This document shows, in pieces, positions 1 to 9,239 of a stretch of DNA of 64,000 nucleotides (within the stretch, counting starts at the first letter, position 1; every line of letters starts with the position of its first letter). The notes beneath the pieces are model-generated. The model did no database searches and was not told the origin of the DNA. It saw only the letters and a program-made list of their open reading frames with translations. Made by a program: the position numbers and the translations under genes. Origin of the DNA: Pedobacter lusitanus (GTDB lineage Bacteria; Bacteroidota; Bacteroidia; Sphingobacteriales; Sphingobacteriaceae); the NCBI RefSeq assembly GCF_040026395.1, contig NZ_CP157278.1, positions 1,240,001 to 1,304,000 of the forward strand, read 5' to 3'.

Positions 1-1038
1 TAACAATATTCTATACCCGTTAACAAAGGGCATCATCGGGAAAACATAGGCAAATAATCTTGCTGCCCATCCGGTCTGATCAAATGGCCAGCTATAACCC
101 GATACGATATAAACTGTCATCGACAAAACCATTAAGAATTGTACTGCTCTTAACTGGGTTTTAAAAATGATACTCGCTACCATTCCCATAAAGGTGGCTG
201 CAGCTATAAAAAGACAGAAAATAACGGCTGCATCTCCAATATGCTGAGGAAAGGGCTCTTTGAAAATCACATAAAAACAAGCCAGAATACCTGCCAGAAC
301 AAGAGAGATCATCCAGTAAGGAACAACTTTGATGGCCATCATCATAGCTACAGATTTACTTTGATTGCATAACTGACCAAAAGTACCTGCCTCAAATTCT
401 GAAGTAAAACTCAAAGCCATAACCACAATGGTCACTGTCTGCAAAATAATAGCCAGATAAGATGGCCAGGAATATATCATGTAGTTTGAGGCCGGATTAT
501 ACAAGCGAAAAATATTGGAATGAAATGCTTCATACTGATCTGCTGCTACTGTTCCGGGTAGTCCCTGTTTCTGCATTGCCCCTATTTTAATTCCTGCATT
601 TAACGTCCCTGCTGCAGTCAGTAATGCCCGGGATACATAACTCGAGGTCATCAGGTTTGCATTGTTCACATATGCGTTGATTTCAGGATGTCTGTTTTGT
701 AAAATGTCTGCTTCAAATCCATCGGGTATAATCACTGCGCCCATCGCTTTATCATTCATGAGTACTGTACGCATCTCTACATTTTCATGCTTAACTGCAA
801 CAACCTTCAAGACATCCATATCATTCAGCATATCAATAAATCTGGTACTTAAGGCAGAATTATCCTTGTCTACAACCTTAACCGGTAAATCTGTGAACTT
901 ACCTTTCTGATACATTGCCCCGAATATAATGCCATACAGAATCGGGCCGCCAATAAACAGCATCACCATAACCGGATTGTTCTTAAACAACCTGAATTCC
1001 CGGCCGGTCAATGATAAAAATGTCTTCAGTCTGCTCAT
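1..1038 (-). CDS. ABC-2 type transporter permease, C-terminus cut by window edge
   Basis: The frame starts at ATG 1038 (MSRLKTFLSLTGREF...) and is open to the left edge, giving 346 residues without a stop. It has one hydrophobic segment near residues 20-42, a long extracytoplasmic stretch with the VVDKDNS motif, and several membrane segments from about residue 195 on. This is the layout of YhhJ/YbhR-type ABC-2 permeases in drug or lipid export. It is a clear paralogue of the next gene upstream (both carry VDKDN, the LFRLYNPxxxY/LFQLYNPGQSY motif and a xSGxxWP segment) and starts 16 bases after it ends, so the two probably form a heterodimeric membrane part. No ATPase is visible in the window; it may lie further left. 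Substrate unknown. Confidence 0.85.
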   Translation of the reverse strand, partial: MSRLKTFLSLTGREFRLFKNNPVMVMLFIGGPILYGIIFGAMYQKGKFTDLPVKVVDKDNSALSTRFIDMLNDMDVLKVVAVKHENVEMRTVLMNDKAMGAVIIPDGFEADILQNRHPEINAYVNNANLMTSSYVSRALLTAAGTLNAGIKIGAMQKQGLPGTVAADQYEAFHSNIFRLYNPASNYMIYSWPSYLAIILQTVTIVVMALSFTSEFEAGTFGQLCNQSKSVAMMMAIKVVPYWMISLVLAGILACFYVIFKEPFPQHIGDAAVIFCLFIAAATFMGMVASIIFKTQLRAVQFLMVLSMTVYIVSGYSWPFDQTGWAARLFAYVFPMMPFVNGYRILL

Positions 1039-1054
1039 AATTATTCTCCGGAAT

Positions 1055-2236
1055 TTAATCTTTTGGAACCCGAAGGCTTTTCCTGATTTTCAACTTCAAT
1101 AGTACAAAACTTAACAAAAAATATACAGCGATCAGTATAAGCTGATGCTGAATAAAAGGTATCACATCACTAAAATTTGCGCCTTCCAGTAACAGGGCTC
1201 TTAAGCTTTTTAAGTACGGTGTTAAAGGAATAATTTTACCAAATCCTTCCAGGATAGCTGGTGCCTGATCGGCCGGCCAGGTAAAACCAGAAACCGTAAA
1301 TGCCGGTGAGGCAATACATAAAAGCAGTTCAGTAGCTTTCAGCTGAGATGGAAAAATAATGCTGTACAGTCCACCCAGCAGACAAGTACTGATGACCATT
1401 AAAAGCTGTGATAAAAATAAAACCTCAGGATGAACCGAATGTGGTAATTTAAAATGTAAACTAAACAAATAGAAAACTGCCAGTGTAATCATCGACAAGA
1501 GCAGATACGGAAATATTTTAACCATGATGAGCTGAAAGGCCGAAGTTGTCCGCCCCAAAAGACCTGCCTGGTTAAATGTGTTATTTTCTATTTCCTGCGA
1601 AAAACTAACCGCCATTGCCAGTAAAAGCAATTGATGCAAAATAGAAAAAATAAGAGCCGGCCATAAAAACACGAGATAACTTTGCCCGGGATTATACAGC
1701 TGGAAAAGATTGAGCTGAAAGGGCTGAATCCGCTGCGTGGCAACAGCTGCAGGTAACCCTGCTTTTTTCATCGCTTCTATCCCTATCCCCGCATTCAGCG
1801 TACCATTGCATTGTGTTATTGCAGTTCCGACTGCGCCCGCAGCAACTGTATTACTCATGTTCAGATAAGTATTTACTTCTGGTCTGCGTTTGTTAAAAAT
1901 ATCAGATTCAAAACGTTCGGGTATGACTACTATTGCAATTGCCCGGGTATCCAGCATAGTCTGATCCAGATTTACGGTTTCATGTTTTACAGCGATTACA
2001 TGTAAAGTTGGATGTTCAGCAAACATCTCTGTCAGCTTATTACTCATAGGCGTATTGTCCTTGTCTACCACGACAATTTTCAGGTGCTTTACCGCACCAT
2101 CCATATAGACGTTACCCAGTAAAAAGGCAAGAATAACGGGCATGATTAGAAATGCAACCACAAATACCTTGTTGCTCCAGAAAAGGCCAAACTCCCGTTT
2201 AACTAAAAAGACGAAATTATTTATCCGTTGCTGCAT
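1055..2236 (-). CDS. ABC-2 type transporter permease
   Basis: 393 residues. Residues about 20-42 form the first membrane helix, followed by a large soluble loop (VVDKDNTPMSN, IPERFESDIFNKRRPEV) and about five membrane helices in the C-terminal half (SYLVFLWPALIF..., VSGFTWPADQAP). This is the full length of the YhhJ/ABC2_membrane_3 family, which pumps drugs or lipids with a separate ATPase. It lies 14 bases downstream of a membrane-fusion lipoprotein and 16 bases upstream of a second, paralogous permease, all on the minus strand. The gene order (outer-membrane channel, fusion protein, permease, permease) indicates a tripartite exporter spanning both membranes. The cargo cannot be told from sequence. 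Confidence 0.9.
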   Translation of the reverse strand: MQQRINNFVFLVKREFGLFWSNKVFVVAFLIMPVILAFLLGNVYMDGAVKHLKIVVVDKDNTPMSNKLTEMFAEHPTLHVIAVKHETVNLDQTMLDTRAIAIVVIPERFESDIFNKRRPEVNTYLNMSNTVAAGAVGTAITQCNGTLNAGIGIEAMKKAGLPAAVATQRIQPFQLNLFQLYNPGQSYLVFLWPALIFSILHQLLLLAMAVSFSQEIENNTFNQAGLLGRTTSAFQLIMVKIFPYLLLSMITLAVFYLFSLHFKLPHSVHPEVLFLSQLLMVISTCLLGGLYSIIFPSQLKATELLLCIASPAFTVSGFTWPADQAPAILEGFGKIIPLTPYLKSLRALLLEGANFSDVIPFIQHQLILIAVYFLLSFVLLKLKIRKSLRVPKD

Positions 2237-2250
2237 CTGGCTGATTTAAC

Positions 2251-3231
2251 TTATTTCGATTTCACAGCAGATCCGGGTAATAAGACAGCTGCATTAAAAA
2301 GCAATTCTTCTGCCTTTTTAATATCCTCCGGAATTATTTTTATTTCATAAACAGCTTCATCCATTTTATATTCAGGGTAAGCTGTAGTGATATCAGCGTA
2401 TTTAGGCATTTGTTTAATGGTCACTACTTTTCCATTGAAACTCTCTTTGTTGTAAGGAACGTTAACTGTCACTGCACTGCCCTTTTGTACTGTTGAAATC
2501 TGACTTTCCGGAACAGTAAAACGGAACCAGGTACTTCTGGGTATATAACCGCTAAAAATGGCATAACCCGGAGTAGCCAGCTCCCCCTCATGCAAGGTAA
2601 TGGTCTCTACTGCCATATCATTGGTCGCAATAATATATCTTTCAGAATACGCAACTTCAGCCTCCTGCAATACCCCTTCTGCCTGCTGCTGTTGTCCTTT
2701 TGCAGCATCCTTAGTTTCATAACGAGGTCCTTTTTTTGCTTCATTCAGTTCTGCAGCAGTTGCGTCAAGCTGCGCTTTTGCTCCCTGATATTTTGCAAAT
2801 GCTTCATCATAGGCCTGAGGTGCCATCATACTGTCAGCATACATTGCACTTGCTCTTTTAAAAGACTTCTGTGCAAAAGCAAACTGCTCTGAACTGGCTT
2901 TATATTTAGCCTGTATCTGTTTAAGCTGATTTTGTGTGGCGCCATTATCTGCCATAGTATGCTGCGCAGAAGCCGCTTTGACTACGCCGCTTGCCTGAGC
3001 AATTTTAGCTGTAACCTCTGGCAGGTTCAACATAGCCAGGGTATCACCACGATGTACCAGATCACCTTCTTTCACGTAAATCTTTAAAATCCGCCCTGCC
3101 ACTTTCGTCGTAAAAGCAATTGTTTCTCTCTTTATTTTTCCTTCGAATGCGTGATCCAGTTTCTTCTGATTACAGGAAGTAAGTCCAAAGAAAATCATAG
3201 CCAGCGGCAATAAGATTTTGATATCGTTCAT
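2251..3231 (-). CDS. HlyD/EmrA-family membrane-fusion lipoprotein
   Basis: 326 residues. The N-terminus is a lipoprotein signal with lipobox LTSC (Cys20). A biotinyl-lipoyl-like half motif follows at about residues 45-70 (RILKIYVKEGDLVHRGD), then a long Ala/Gln-rich coiled-coil hairpin (about 80-190) and a beta-barrel part containing TVPESQISTVQKGSAVTV. This is the periplasmic adaptor of ABC or MFS tripartite pumps. It sits between the TolC-like gene (22 bases upstream) and the two permeases (14 bases downstream) and is presumably co-transcribed with them. Being lipid-anchored rather than helix-anchored is common in Bacteroidota. Confidence 0.9.
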   Translation of the reverse strand: MNDIKILLPLAMIFFGLTSCNQKKLDHAFEGKIKRETIAFTTKVAGRILKIYVKEGDLVHRGDTLAMLNLPEVTAKIAQASGVVKAASAQHTMADNGATQNQLKQIQAKYKASSEQFAFAQKSFKRASAMYADSMMAPQAYDEAFAKYQGAKAQLDATAAELNEAKKGPRYETKDAAKGQQQQAEGVLQEAEVAYSERYIIATNDMAVETITLHEGELATPGYAIFSGYIPRSTWFRFTVPESQISTVQKGSAVTVNVPYNKESFNGKVVTIKQMPKYADITTAYPEYKMDEAVYEIKIIPEDIKKAEELLFNAAVLLPGSAVKSK

Positions 3232-3253
3232 CTTGATAAAATATTTAATTCTA

Positions 3254-4651
3254 TTATTTGAATTTGTCTATAGTAAGGTTACCGCCGGCTTTGTACACTT
3301 CAACGGCAGCGCGTCTTTGATTAAATACGGTTTCCAGATATCCTAATTCTGCTTTTTCACTGTCGGTGATTGCAGCAATCAGGTCAGCGGGTTTGATCAG
3401 TCCGGTTCTGAATTCTTTGGAGGCAATATGAAGTGCATCAAGCGAGACCTCTTTTTCCTTACCTTTTGCAGTAATCTGAGCATTGGCAATACTATAATCG
3501 GTATTCGCTTTGATCAGCCCCAGAGATAAAAGTTCCTTCGCTTCTTCTTTTTTATTTCTTACCTGCTGTAATTCAATCTTTATCTTCTTAATCTCGTGTT
3601 TACTTTCAAATCCGTCAAAGATGTCCCACTTTACACCTACTCCTACAATAAATGCCGGGAACATTTGCAGCTTATTCATCTGCAGTTTAACATCACCAGT
3701 ATTGGGGCCCAGTGTACCTGCTTTATTCTGAAAAACCAGATTGGACAGATTCATATAGGATACCGAACCAAAGGCTGCTGCAGTAGGTATCAAATGATTT
3801 CTTTTGGCTTTTAACTGATAATTATAGGCCTTATCTGTAGCATCAAGCGCTGCGAATTCAGGACGGTTACTTACATCCTGACCAGGAACTACATTTAAAT
3901 ATGGAATAAGGTTATTGTCAATTAAACGGAGTGTATCCATACCGATACCAGTCAGCTGTTCCAGGCGTTTAAGAACCAGATTCCGTTTGCCATCGTATTC
4001 TGCCAGTTTAGCCTGTAACTGAGCACGGGCTACTTCAATCTTTTTATGTTCATATTTTGTAATCAGGCCATAGGAAAGTGCTTTATCAGCAATTTTTGAC
4101 TGGGCGTCCAGCTGTTTATCACTCTGATCGAGTACTACTTTACTTTGTTTGAGCAGAGCCAGCATATCATAAGTTTCACTTACTTTACTGATAATATCCT
4201 GACGGTCATTCTCCAGGATTACAGTCTGCGCCTTTATTTTTTCGGTTAATGCTTTTTTATAATTACCGATTTTCAGACCGTCAAAAAGCAGGGCTTTTGC
4301 GCTTACATTAGCCAGCCAGGTATTATTATGCATGTTAAAACTTCCATCCAGTGCCGGAATAGGAATATTTAAAATCGGAAACGTTGAGGACGGTAAACTG
4401 GCATTAATGCTGCTATTTAAATAAGCATAACTGGCTAAACTGCTTACCCTTGGCAAATAAGCATCTGACAGGGATTGTCTTGAGTTTTTACTTTGTTCCA
4501 CATCAAGCTGCTTATTGGCCAGCCCCATATCTTTGCTGACCGCACGCTGCATCAACGCAGGTAAATCGGGTATTTGCTGAGCCTGGACCGATGTTAGGGA
4601 GATCAACAGGGAACCAGTAAATAATAATAGCTTTTGGCAGTAGTTTTTCAT
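3254..4651 (-). CDS. TolC-like outer-membrane efflux protein
   Basis: 465 residues with a cleavable signal peptide (MKNYCQKLLLF...SVQAQQ). It has the two-fold repeat of TolC-family proteins: long helical heptad regions (about 120-240 and 330-450) and short beta-barrel strands, including the typical N-terminal PxLPxLMQRAVSKD and the GFESKHEIKKIK segment. It is the first structural gene of the export operon, followed at 22 bases by the membrane-fusion lipoprotein. The role is the outer-membrane exit duct for the ABC-2 permease pair. A 126-base leader separates it from the thioesterase gene, so it may have its own promoter. Confidence 0.92.
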   Translation of the reverse strand: MKNYCQKLLLFTGSLLISLTSVQAQQIPDLPALMQRAVSKDMGLANKQLDVEQSKNSRQSLSDAYLPRVSSLASYAYLNSSINASLPSSTFPILNIPIPALDGSFNMHNNTWLANVSAKALLFDGLKIGNYKKALTEKIKAQTVILENDRQDIISKVSETYDMLALLKQSKVVLDQSDKQLDAQSKIADKALSYGLITKYEHKKIEVARAQLQAKLAEYDGKRNLVLKRLEQLTGIGMDTLRLIDNNLIPYLNVVPGQDVSNRPEFAALDATDKAYNYQLKAKRNHLIPTAAAFGSVSYMNLSNLVFQNKAGTLGPNTGDVKLQMNKLQMFPAFIVGVGVKWDIFDGFESKHEIKKIKIELQQVRNKKEEAKELLSLGLIKANTDYSIANAQITAKGKEKEVSLDALHIASKEFRTGLIKPADLIAAITDSEKAELGYLETVFNQRRAAVEVYKAGGNLTIDKFK

Positions 4652-4777
4652 AGGGTATTTTTAGCTGATGCCTGAACTGAAATTACGGCATACCTCCTCC
4701 GATCCGGAGCTGGATCTATCGCAATCATTCTAATTTACATTTTTATTTACCCAATTCTATGGGTTTGAGCTTTTAGT

Positions 4778-5221
4778 CTAAAAACTATCGTTCAAAGTTT
4801 TTTCGATTTTGGGTAACAGATTAAAAGCGTCCTGGGCAACCTGAGGTACAGGTCTGGCCAGTTTACGCAGTTTTGTATCGATCCAGGAACCTTCTACGGT
4901 AAGAATAGCTCTCACCTTGTCTTTATCATCTGTAAATTCCTGTAAAATAGACCATTTTGATCCGTCAGCACTCATTTTCTCAACTTTTATATTGATATAG
5001 ATGATATCTTCAGATTTGATTTCCCTGATGAAAGTACATGATTCTTTGAAAATTACAGGGCCAAAATGCTGTTCCTGCATGACAGTCATCGTCAGGCCCA
5101 GTTCACCTAAAATCTCTAACCTGGCCTGTGCAGCCAGATCATAAAAACTGCTGTGTCTGAGGTGAAAATTTGGATCTAAATCCGCCCAGCGTAACGCTAA
5201 TCTTTTTTGGAAATGTACCAT
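4778..5221 (-). CDS. Hot-dog acyl-CoA thioesterase (4HBT family)
   Basis: 147 residues, the normal size of a single hot-dog domain. The N-terminus shows the 4-hydroxybenzoyl-CoA thioesterase-type motif RWADLDPNFHLRHSSFYD with Asp16, Asn18 and His20 placed as in YbgC/4HBT enzymes, followed by the central helix (ARLEILGELGL). Such enzymes hydrolyse acyl-CoA or acyl-carrier thioesters; the substrate is not predictable. It lies 64 bases downstream of a Crp/Fnr-type regulator on the same strand and 126 bases upstream of the exporter genes, so it may share their control. Confidence 0.88.
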   Translation of the reverse strand: MVHFQKRLALRWADLDPNFHLRHSSFYDLAAQARLEILGELGLTMTVMQEQHFGPVIFKESCTFIREIKSEDIIYINIKVEKMSADGSKWSILQEFTDDKDKVRAILTVEGSWIDTKLRKLARPVPQVAQDAFNLLPKIEKTLNDSF

Positions 5222-5285
5222 GATCTATTCATTATTGATTGGGTCAAAGGTAGAAAAACAGCCGTTTTTTATATACTGACCTATG

Positions 5286-5837
5286 TTAGGAAATTGATTT
5301 ACGCAATCTGCTCAGACTTTCGGGATGTATACCAAGATACCGGGCTATCCGGTGAACGGGGATTTCTTTGATAACTTCCGGTCTGTATTTAATCAGCTCC
5401 AGATACCGCTGCTCTGCATTTTTAGTCAGTGTATCTTTCTCTTTTCTAACCCTTTTCATATAAAGACTTTCTGTCGCCATTCTTCCAAACTGATTGGATA
5501 GCAGGCTTGTTTTGTAGGCTTCTTTTAACTGAATATAAGGCACAACTTCAACAATACAATCGGTTAAACAATACAGGTATACATCAGATACTTCCTGTGA
5601 TAAAACAGAAGTATAAGAGGAAACCAGGTCATTGGAAAAGCAAAAATCAATGATTTTATTCCCGGCTGCTGTTTCCATACCAATCTCTATAATACCTTCC
5701 TGAAGGAAATAAATATTTCTTTCCATCTGGCCTATACTGGTAATGACTGATTTTTTAGCATACTCCAGAGTGACAGTCGGAAAGGGTAAAGTTTCAGTGG
5801 TATTTAATATGCCGGCTATGTATTCATTCAGGATCAT
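5286..5837 (-). CDS. Crp/Fnr-family transcription regulator
   Basis: 183 residues. The first about 120 residues form a cyclic-nucleotide-binding-like beta roll (MERNIYFLQEGIIEIGMETAAGNKIIDFCFSNDLVSSY). The C-terminal 35 residues are a compact winged-helix reading head (VHRIARYLGIHPESLSRLRKSI). No Cys cluster for an Fe-S centre is present, so this is the short Bacteroidota type rather than true Fnr. The ligand is unknown. It is the first gene of a minus-strand run that continues with a thioesterase and an export system and may control them. A good TTTG-N21-TATTTTTG promoter lies just upstream. Confidence 0.9.
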   Translation of the reverse strand: MILNEYIAGILNTTETLPFPTVTLEYAKKSVITSIGQMERNIYFLQEGIIEIGMETAAGNKIIDFCFSNDLVSSYTSVLSQEVSDVYLYCLTDCIVEVVPYIQLKEAYKTSLLSNQFGRMATESLYMKRVRKEKDTLTKNAEQRYLELIKYRPEVIKEIPVHRIARYLGIHPESLSRLRKSIS

Positions 5838-5878
5838 ATCTAAGGATTGCTTTTACGGTTATAATTATACGATGTTTT

Positions 5879-5911
5879 CAAAAATAGCCTTTTTTGATTA
5901 AGGTGCTCAAA
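5879..5911 (-). promoter_or_regulatory. Bacteroidota-type promoter of the Crp/Fnr gene
   Basis: On the minus strand TTTG (5911-5908) is followed after 21 bases by TATTTTTG (5886-5879). This matches the Bacteroidota consensus TTTG-N19-21-TAnnTTTG. The expected transcription start is near 5872, about 35 bases before the ATG at 5837. Confidence 0.6.
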
Positions 5912-5965
5912 TTACAGGTCATGTGCTCCTTTCCGGCTTTAAATTATTATCTTATAAGTTTCAGC

Positions 5966-5996
5966 TTTAAATACACAAAAAAAGCACATATATTTG
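5966..5996 (+). promoter_or_regulatory. Putative promoter of efp
   Basis: TATATTTG at 5989-5996 fits the TAnnTTTG -7 box exactly. TTTA at 5966-5969, 19 bases upstream, is a one-mismatch -33 box. The transcript would start about 20 bases before the ATG at 6023, which supports that ATG over the longer upstream frame. Confidence 0.45.
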
Positions 5997-6022
5997 GACT
6001 CAAATTTTACAATTATATTTTT

Positions 6023-6583
6023 ATGGCAAAGGCATCCGAAATCAAAGTAGGAAATATTTTACGTTTCAACGGCGAACTGGTAACAGTTACAGAAATCCTG
6101 CATCGTACACCAGGTAAAGGTGGAGCTTTCTATTTGGGAAAGTTTCGTAATATTAAAACCGGAAAAATTGTAGAGGCACGTTTAGCAACTGATGAGCAGG
6201 TTGAAATCTGTCGCGTAGAGACTAATGATTTCCAGTATTTATATGAAGAAGGTGACTACTTTGTAGTAATGGATAATGTTTCTTTTGAGCAGTTCAATGT
6301 TGCTAAAACATTATTCGGCCCTGCTGCGAAATTTATAAAAGAAGGTATGGATGTAATTGTTTCTTTTGAAAGTGAAGAACCAATCATGGCTCAGGCTCCT
6401 AACTTCGTAGAATTAGAAATTACTTATGCGGAACCGGCTGTTAAAGGTGATACTTCTTCTGGTGCATTAAAATATGCGACAACAGAAATCGGTGTGGAGA
6501 TTAAAGTACCTTTATTTGTGAACGTAGGTGATAAAATAAAATTAGATACCCGTACTGGTGAGTATGTTGAGCGTGTGAAATAA
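6023..6583 (+). CDS. efp: Elongation factor P
   Basis: 186 residues from the ATG at 6023 (MAKASEIKVGNILRF), the normal EF-P length. The frame is open upstream to 5894, but those 43 residues have no family counterpart and include the promoter, so the shorter start is right. EF-P binds between the P and E sites of the ribosome and relieves stalling at polyproline. The tip loop reads RTPGKGGAF, so the residue at the modification position is Lys32, the kind used by lysylating or related systems rather than arginine rhamnosylation. The three domains (KOW-like, OB and C-terminal GDKIKLDTRTGEYVERVK) are complete. A strong terminator follows. Confidence 0.97.
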   Translation: MAKASEIKVGNILRFNGELVTVTEILHRTPGKGGAFYLGKFRNIKTGKIVEARLATDEQVEICRVETNDFQYLYEEGDYFVVMDNVSFEQFNVAKTLFGPAAKFIKEGMDVIVSFESEEPIMAQAPNFVELEITYAEPAVKGDTSSGALKYATTEIGVEIKVPLFVNVGDKIKLDTRTGEYVERVK

Positions 6584-6607
6584 CTGACAGCTTATCTTTT
6601 TAATCAT

Positions 6608-6647
6608 AAAAAAACACCCGGTCTTTTAAAGAACCGGGTGTTTTTTT
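6608..6647. terminator. Bidirectional intrinsic terminator
   Basis: A perfect inverted repeat with core AACACCCGGT / ACCGGGTGTT is flanked by A-run and T-run (arms 6608-6622 and 6633-6647, loop of 10). It can end efp on the plus strand and the YwqK-like gene on the minus strand, because both arms extend into A/T tracts. Confidence 0.9.
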
Positions 6648-6667
6648 GAATCCTGTGTTCAATTGCT

Positions 6668-7369
6668 TTATATTTTCTCCAGCTGCTGTTCCTTACCATC
6701 AACAAAAACACGCGTAGCTGAAACTTTCATCGGGTTGAAATCAAACTCAATCATAGTCCCGTTATTAGGATTACCATACAGATCAAAAATCAGCTCTCCC
6801 AAAAGCTTTCCGTCTGGTCCGTAATACTTCGCCTTGCCTTCACTCAGATAACTCTCCTGTCTGATTCCTTTTGGATCGCCATCATAAATAATTTGTTTAA
6901 CCCGCTCATCATGATCAAAGAATGTCATCAGGTCGTATAAGGAAAGACTACCATTGATGTCTGTTCCTTTGTATGTATAAAGTACTGCACTTTCTTCTTC
7001 ACCATTTTTCACCGTGGCATCTTGTCTGAGTCTTCCATCTTCAAAATAGGTTTTAACTGAACCATCCAGTACTCCGTTCCTGAATTCTGATGTTCCGCTG
7101 ATTTTGCCGTTCTCTGCAAAATATTTAACCTCCCCGTCAAATTTCTCTTCTGTTTTGGATAGAGAAAATCCTTCGAACTGAAGTTTACCTGATTTATAAT
7201 AATCTTTAAACAAATATTTACCATTTACAGCTTTAGGTTCTGGTCTGTAATAAACCATATCTTCCTGAATAACTGGTTTCCAGTTTTCATCAAAATATTG
7301 TGTCTTGACCTGGGCAAAGGCATTGGTTAATGCAAAAAACAAAACCAGCAGTAGTGTGTACTTTTTCAT
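6668..7369 (-). CDS. Secreted YwqK/MORN-repeat protein
   Basis: 233 residues from the ATG at 7369, chosen because it gives a clean signal peptide (MKKYTLLLVLFFALTNAFAQ); an ATG 24 bases upstream adds residues that would spoil it. The mature part carries repeated GxLxxEGxxxxGxxxGxxKxYxENG units (about 60-130), the YwqK/MORN-2 pattern often labelled antitoxin YwqK in Bacteroidota, although there it is usually just a secreted beta-repeat protein with no partner toxin. No toxin gene adjoins it. Function unknown. A TAAATTTG -7-like box lies 24 bases upstream of the chosen start. Confidence 0.8.
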   Translation of the reverse strand: MKKYTLLLVLFFALTNAFAQVKTQYFDENWKPVIQEDMVYYRPEPKAVNGKYLFKDYYKSGKLQFEGFSLSKTEEKFDGEVKYFAENGKISGTSEFRNGVLDGSVKTYFEDGRLRQDATVKNGEEESAVLYTYKGTDINGSLSLYDLMTFFDHDERVKQIIYDGDPKGIRQESYLSEGKAKYYGPDGKLLGELIFDLYGNPNNGTMIEFDFNPMKVSATRVFVDGKEQQLEKI

Positions 7370-7392
7370 AAAATTGTTTTTAATCGACAACA

Positions 7393-7400
7393 CAAATTTA
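7393..7400 (-). promoter_or_regulatory. Putative -7 box of the YwqK-like gene
   Basis: TAAATTTG on the minus strand matches TAnnTTTG and lies 24 bases before the chosen ATG at 7369. No clear -33 element was seen, so confidence is modest. Confidence 0.35.
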
Positions 7401-7577
7401 TGAAAATAATATAATGGATATAAAAAATGATTCTACCGATAGTTTATTTACAGCATATAAATAATTGCCTGTTCATAGATTTCAGGCTACCAAAGGCTTA
7501 GAAAAAAACAGCTCAGTCTTTATAGTGATTTTCACTAACTTGCCGGTACGAGCGCCTTAAATAAGAGCAGACAACAA

Positions 7578-7940
7578 ATGAAAATAGAAGTACATCATTC
7601 GGGAAACATCCATATTGCCGAAGTAATTGCAGATGAGATATTAATTAAAACACCAGAAGACGGGCTTCAGGTATTGGTTGATCTCTATTATCAGGATTTT
7701 GACAAAATCATCGTTCACGAAAAAAATATCACCCCTGATTTCTTTGAGCTGAAAAACGGTATTGCCGGAGAAATCCTTCAAAAGTTTTCAAATTACAGAG
7801 TAAGGCTGGTAATTATTGGCGAATTTTCAAAGTATCCTGGTAAGAGTATCAGAGATTTTATTTACGAAAGCAATCAGGGAAAACAAATCAATTTCCTGAA
7901 TTCTTTGCAAGAGGCAATTGACCAGTTATCAAGCCGATAA
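7578..7940 (+). CDS. DUF4180 family protein
   Basis: 120 residues, a full-length DUF4180 protein. The family signature is in the C-terminal half: DFFELKNGIAGEILQKFSNYRVRLVIIGEFSKY followed by SIRDFIYESNQGK. The fold is expected to be a small cytoplasmic STAS/alpha-beta-like domain; no catalytic residues are known and no function is established for the family. It stands alone between a minus-strand YwqK-like gene and a convergent serine hydrolase gene that ends 7 bases after it. Confidence 0.85.
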   Translation: MKIEVHHSGNIHIAEVIADEILIKTPEDGLQVLVDLYYQDFDKIIVHEKNITPDFFELKNGIAGEILQKFSNYRVRLVIIGEFSKYPGKSIRDFIYESNQGKQINFLNSLQEAIDQLSSR

Positions 7941-7947
7941 ATCCATA

Positions 7948-9000
7948 TTAACGTTCCCGCAGTATTTTTAAAATCCGATCTGCGACAGGCCACATTTGCA
8001 GGGCACGCCCCTGATTGGTCAAAATGATTATTGTATGGTGCCTGTTGATATCCCTGTAGATGAAAGTCTGATAACCATTAAGCTCTCCGGTGTGATATAC
8101 GGCATGATCAGCCTGATTCTCTTTGATATTCCATCCGAAACCGTAATCAGAATAATTACCATTTTTCAACTTTGCTTTTTGATATGCCTCGCTGAGTTTA
8201 GATTGGTTAATTAAAACACCTGAATAAAGAGCCTGATCCCATTTGAAAAGATCATGAGTGGTTGAAAAAATCCCTCCGTCACCACTGGTAAGAATAGCGT
8301 AGTCATCGATCTTTTTATTGGCATCAAAACCTAATGCCCTGTTTCTGATTACTATTTTTTGCTGATCAAAAACTAATGTATGCTGCATTTCAAGAGGCTC
8401 AAATATCATTTGCTTCATAAATTGACTAAAGCTTTTATGACTTAATTTTTCTATAATCATAGCTAATAAAACATAGCCGGTATTACTGTACAGATATTTT
8501 GATCCGGGAGAGAAATTAAGTTTTCGCTGTTTACCAAGCCAGGAAAATACCTGAACATTGGAAAGACCGGGTTTGACCAGGTTAGCTGATTCAAAATAAT
8601 CTGGTAGACCGGAAGTATGATTCAGCAGATTACGAATACTGATCTGATGAGTAAAAGCCGGAAGCTCCGGAAAATATTTTCCTAATGTATCCTGATAAGC
8701 AAGTTTTCCCTCTTGTTCGAGCAACATAATACCCATCGCAGTAAATTGTTTAGACAAAGAAGCCAGATAAAATACAGCGCTGGTATCTAAATGTCTTTTT
8801 TTTATAAAATCGGCAGAACCCATAGCGGTATCATATACGATTCTCCCCCGTTCTGCAACCAGTATCGCACCATTAAAAGCTCCCTTGTCATAGAAATTTT
8901 TAATCGTCCGGTCTATCTGTTCATGCTTACTCCTGTTCGTACAGGATACATACCATAATATAGTCGCTAAAAAGCAAAATGACATGATCTTTTTTCTCAT
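7948..9000 (-). CDS. Beta-lactamase-family serine hydrolase lipoprotein
   Basis: 350 residues. A lipoprotein signal ends in WYVSC (Cys20). The penicillin-recognising fold follows, with SxxK at 81-84 (SLSK), YxN at 171-173 (YSN) and an HTG triad replacing KTG near residue 315. These are the motifs of class C-like beta-lactamases, DD-peptidases and esterases (AmpH/EstB type). The substrate could be a peptidoglycan peptide or an ester; it is not necessarily a resistance enzyme. It is monocistronic as far as visible, ending convergently with the DUF4180 gene. Confidence 0.88.
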   Translation of the reverse strand: MRKKIMSFCFLATILWYVSCTNRSKHEQIDRTIKNFYDKGAFNGAILVAERGRIVYDTAMGSADFIKKRHLDTSAVFYLASLSKQFTAMGIMLLEQEGKLAYQDTLGKYFPELPAFTHQISIRNLLNHTSGLPDYFESANLVKPGLSNVQVFSWLGKQRKLNFSPGSKYLYSNTGYVLLAMIIEKLSHKSFSQFMKQMIFEPLEMQHTLVFDQQKIVIRNRALGFDANKKIDDYAILTSGDGGIFSTTHDLFKWDQALYSGVLINQSKLSEAYQKAKLKNGNYSDYGFGWNIKENQADHAVYHTGELNGYQTFIYRDINRHHTIIILTNQGRALQMWPVADRILKILRER

Positions 9001-9239
9001 AGCGGGAAGATTTAGATACCTTGTTATTAAGAGCTCAAATCAGTATTAATTGTTACAGCCATCCTATGCTATTTAATTTAGAAAACAAGAGACTTTTTCT
9101 TGCTATTGAATACACCACAATTAAGATTGGTTCTAATTTATTTTAATGCAATCTTATTTAGATTGGGAAAAATCCTGTAGTTTTAGACAGAAAATTAAAT
9201 CAAAAAACCAGTGCAATACTGGCATTCATAAAATATCAG

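Noticed and set aside
5894..6022. Open frame in front of efp that would add 43 residues
   Set aside because: No EF-P has this extension and the stretch contains the likely promoter; ATG 6023 gives the normal protein.
6668..7369. Antitoxin of a toxin-antitoxin pair
   Set aside because: It has a signal peptide and no toxin gene beside it; the YwqK label reflects repeats only.
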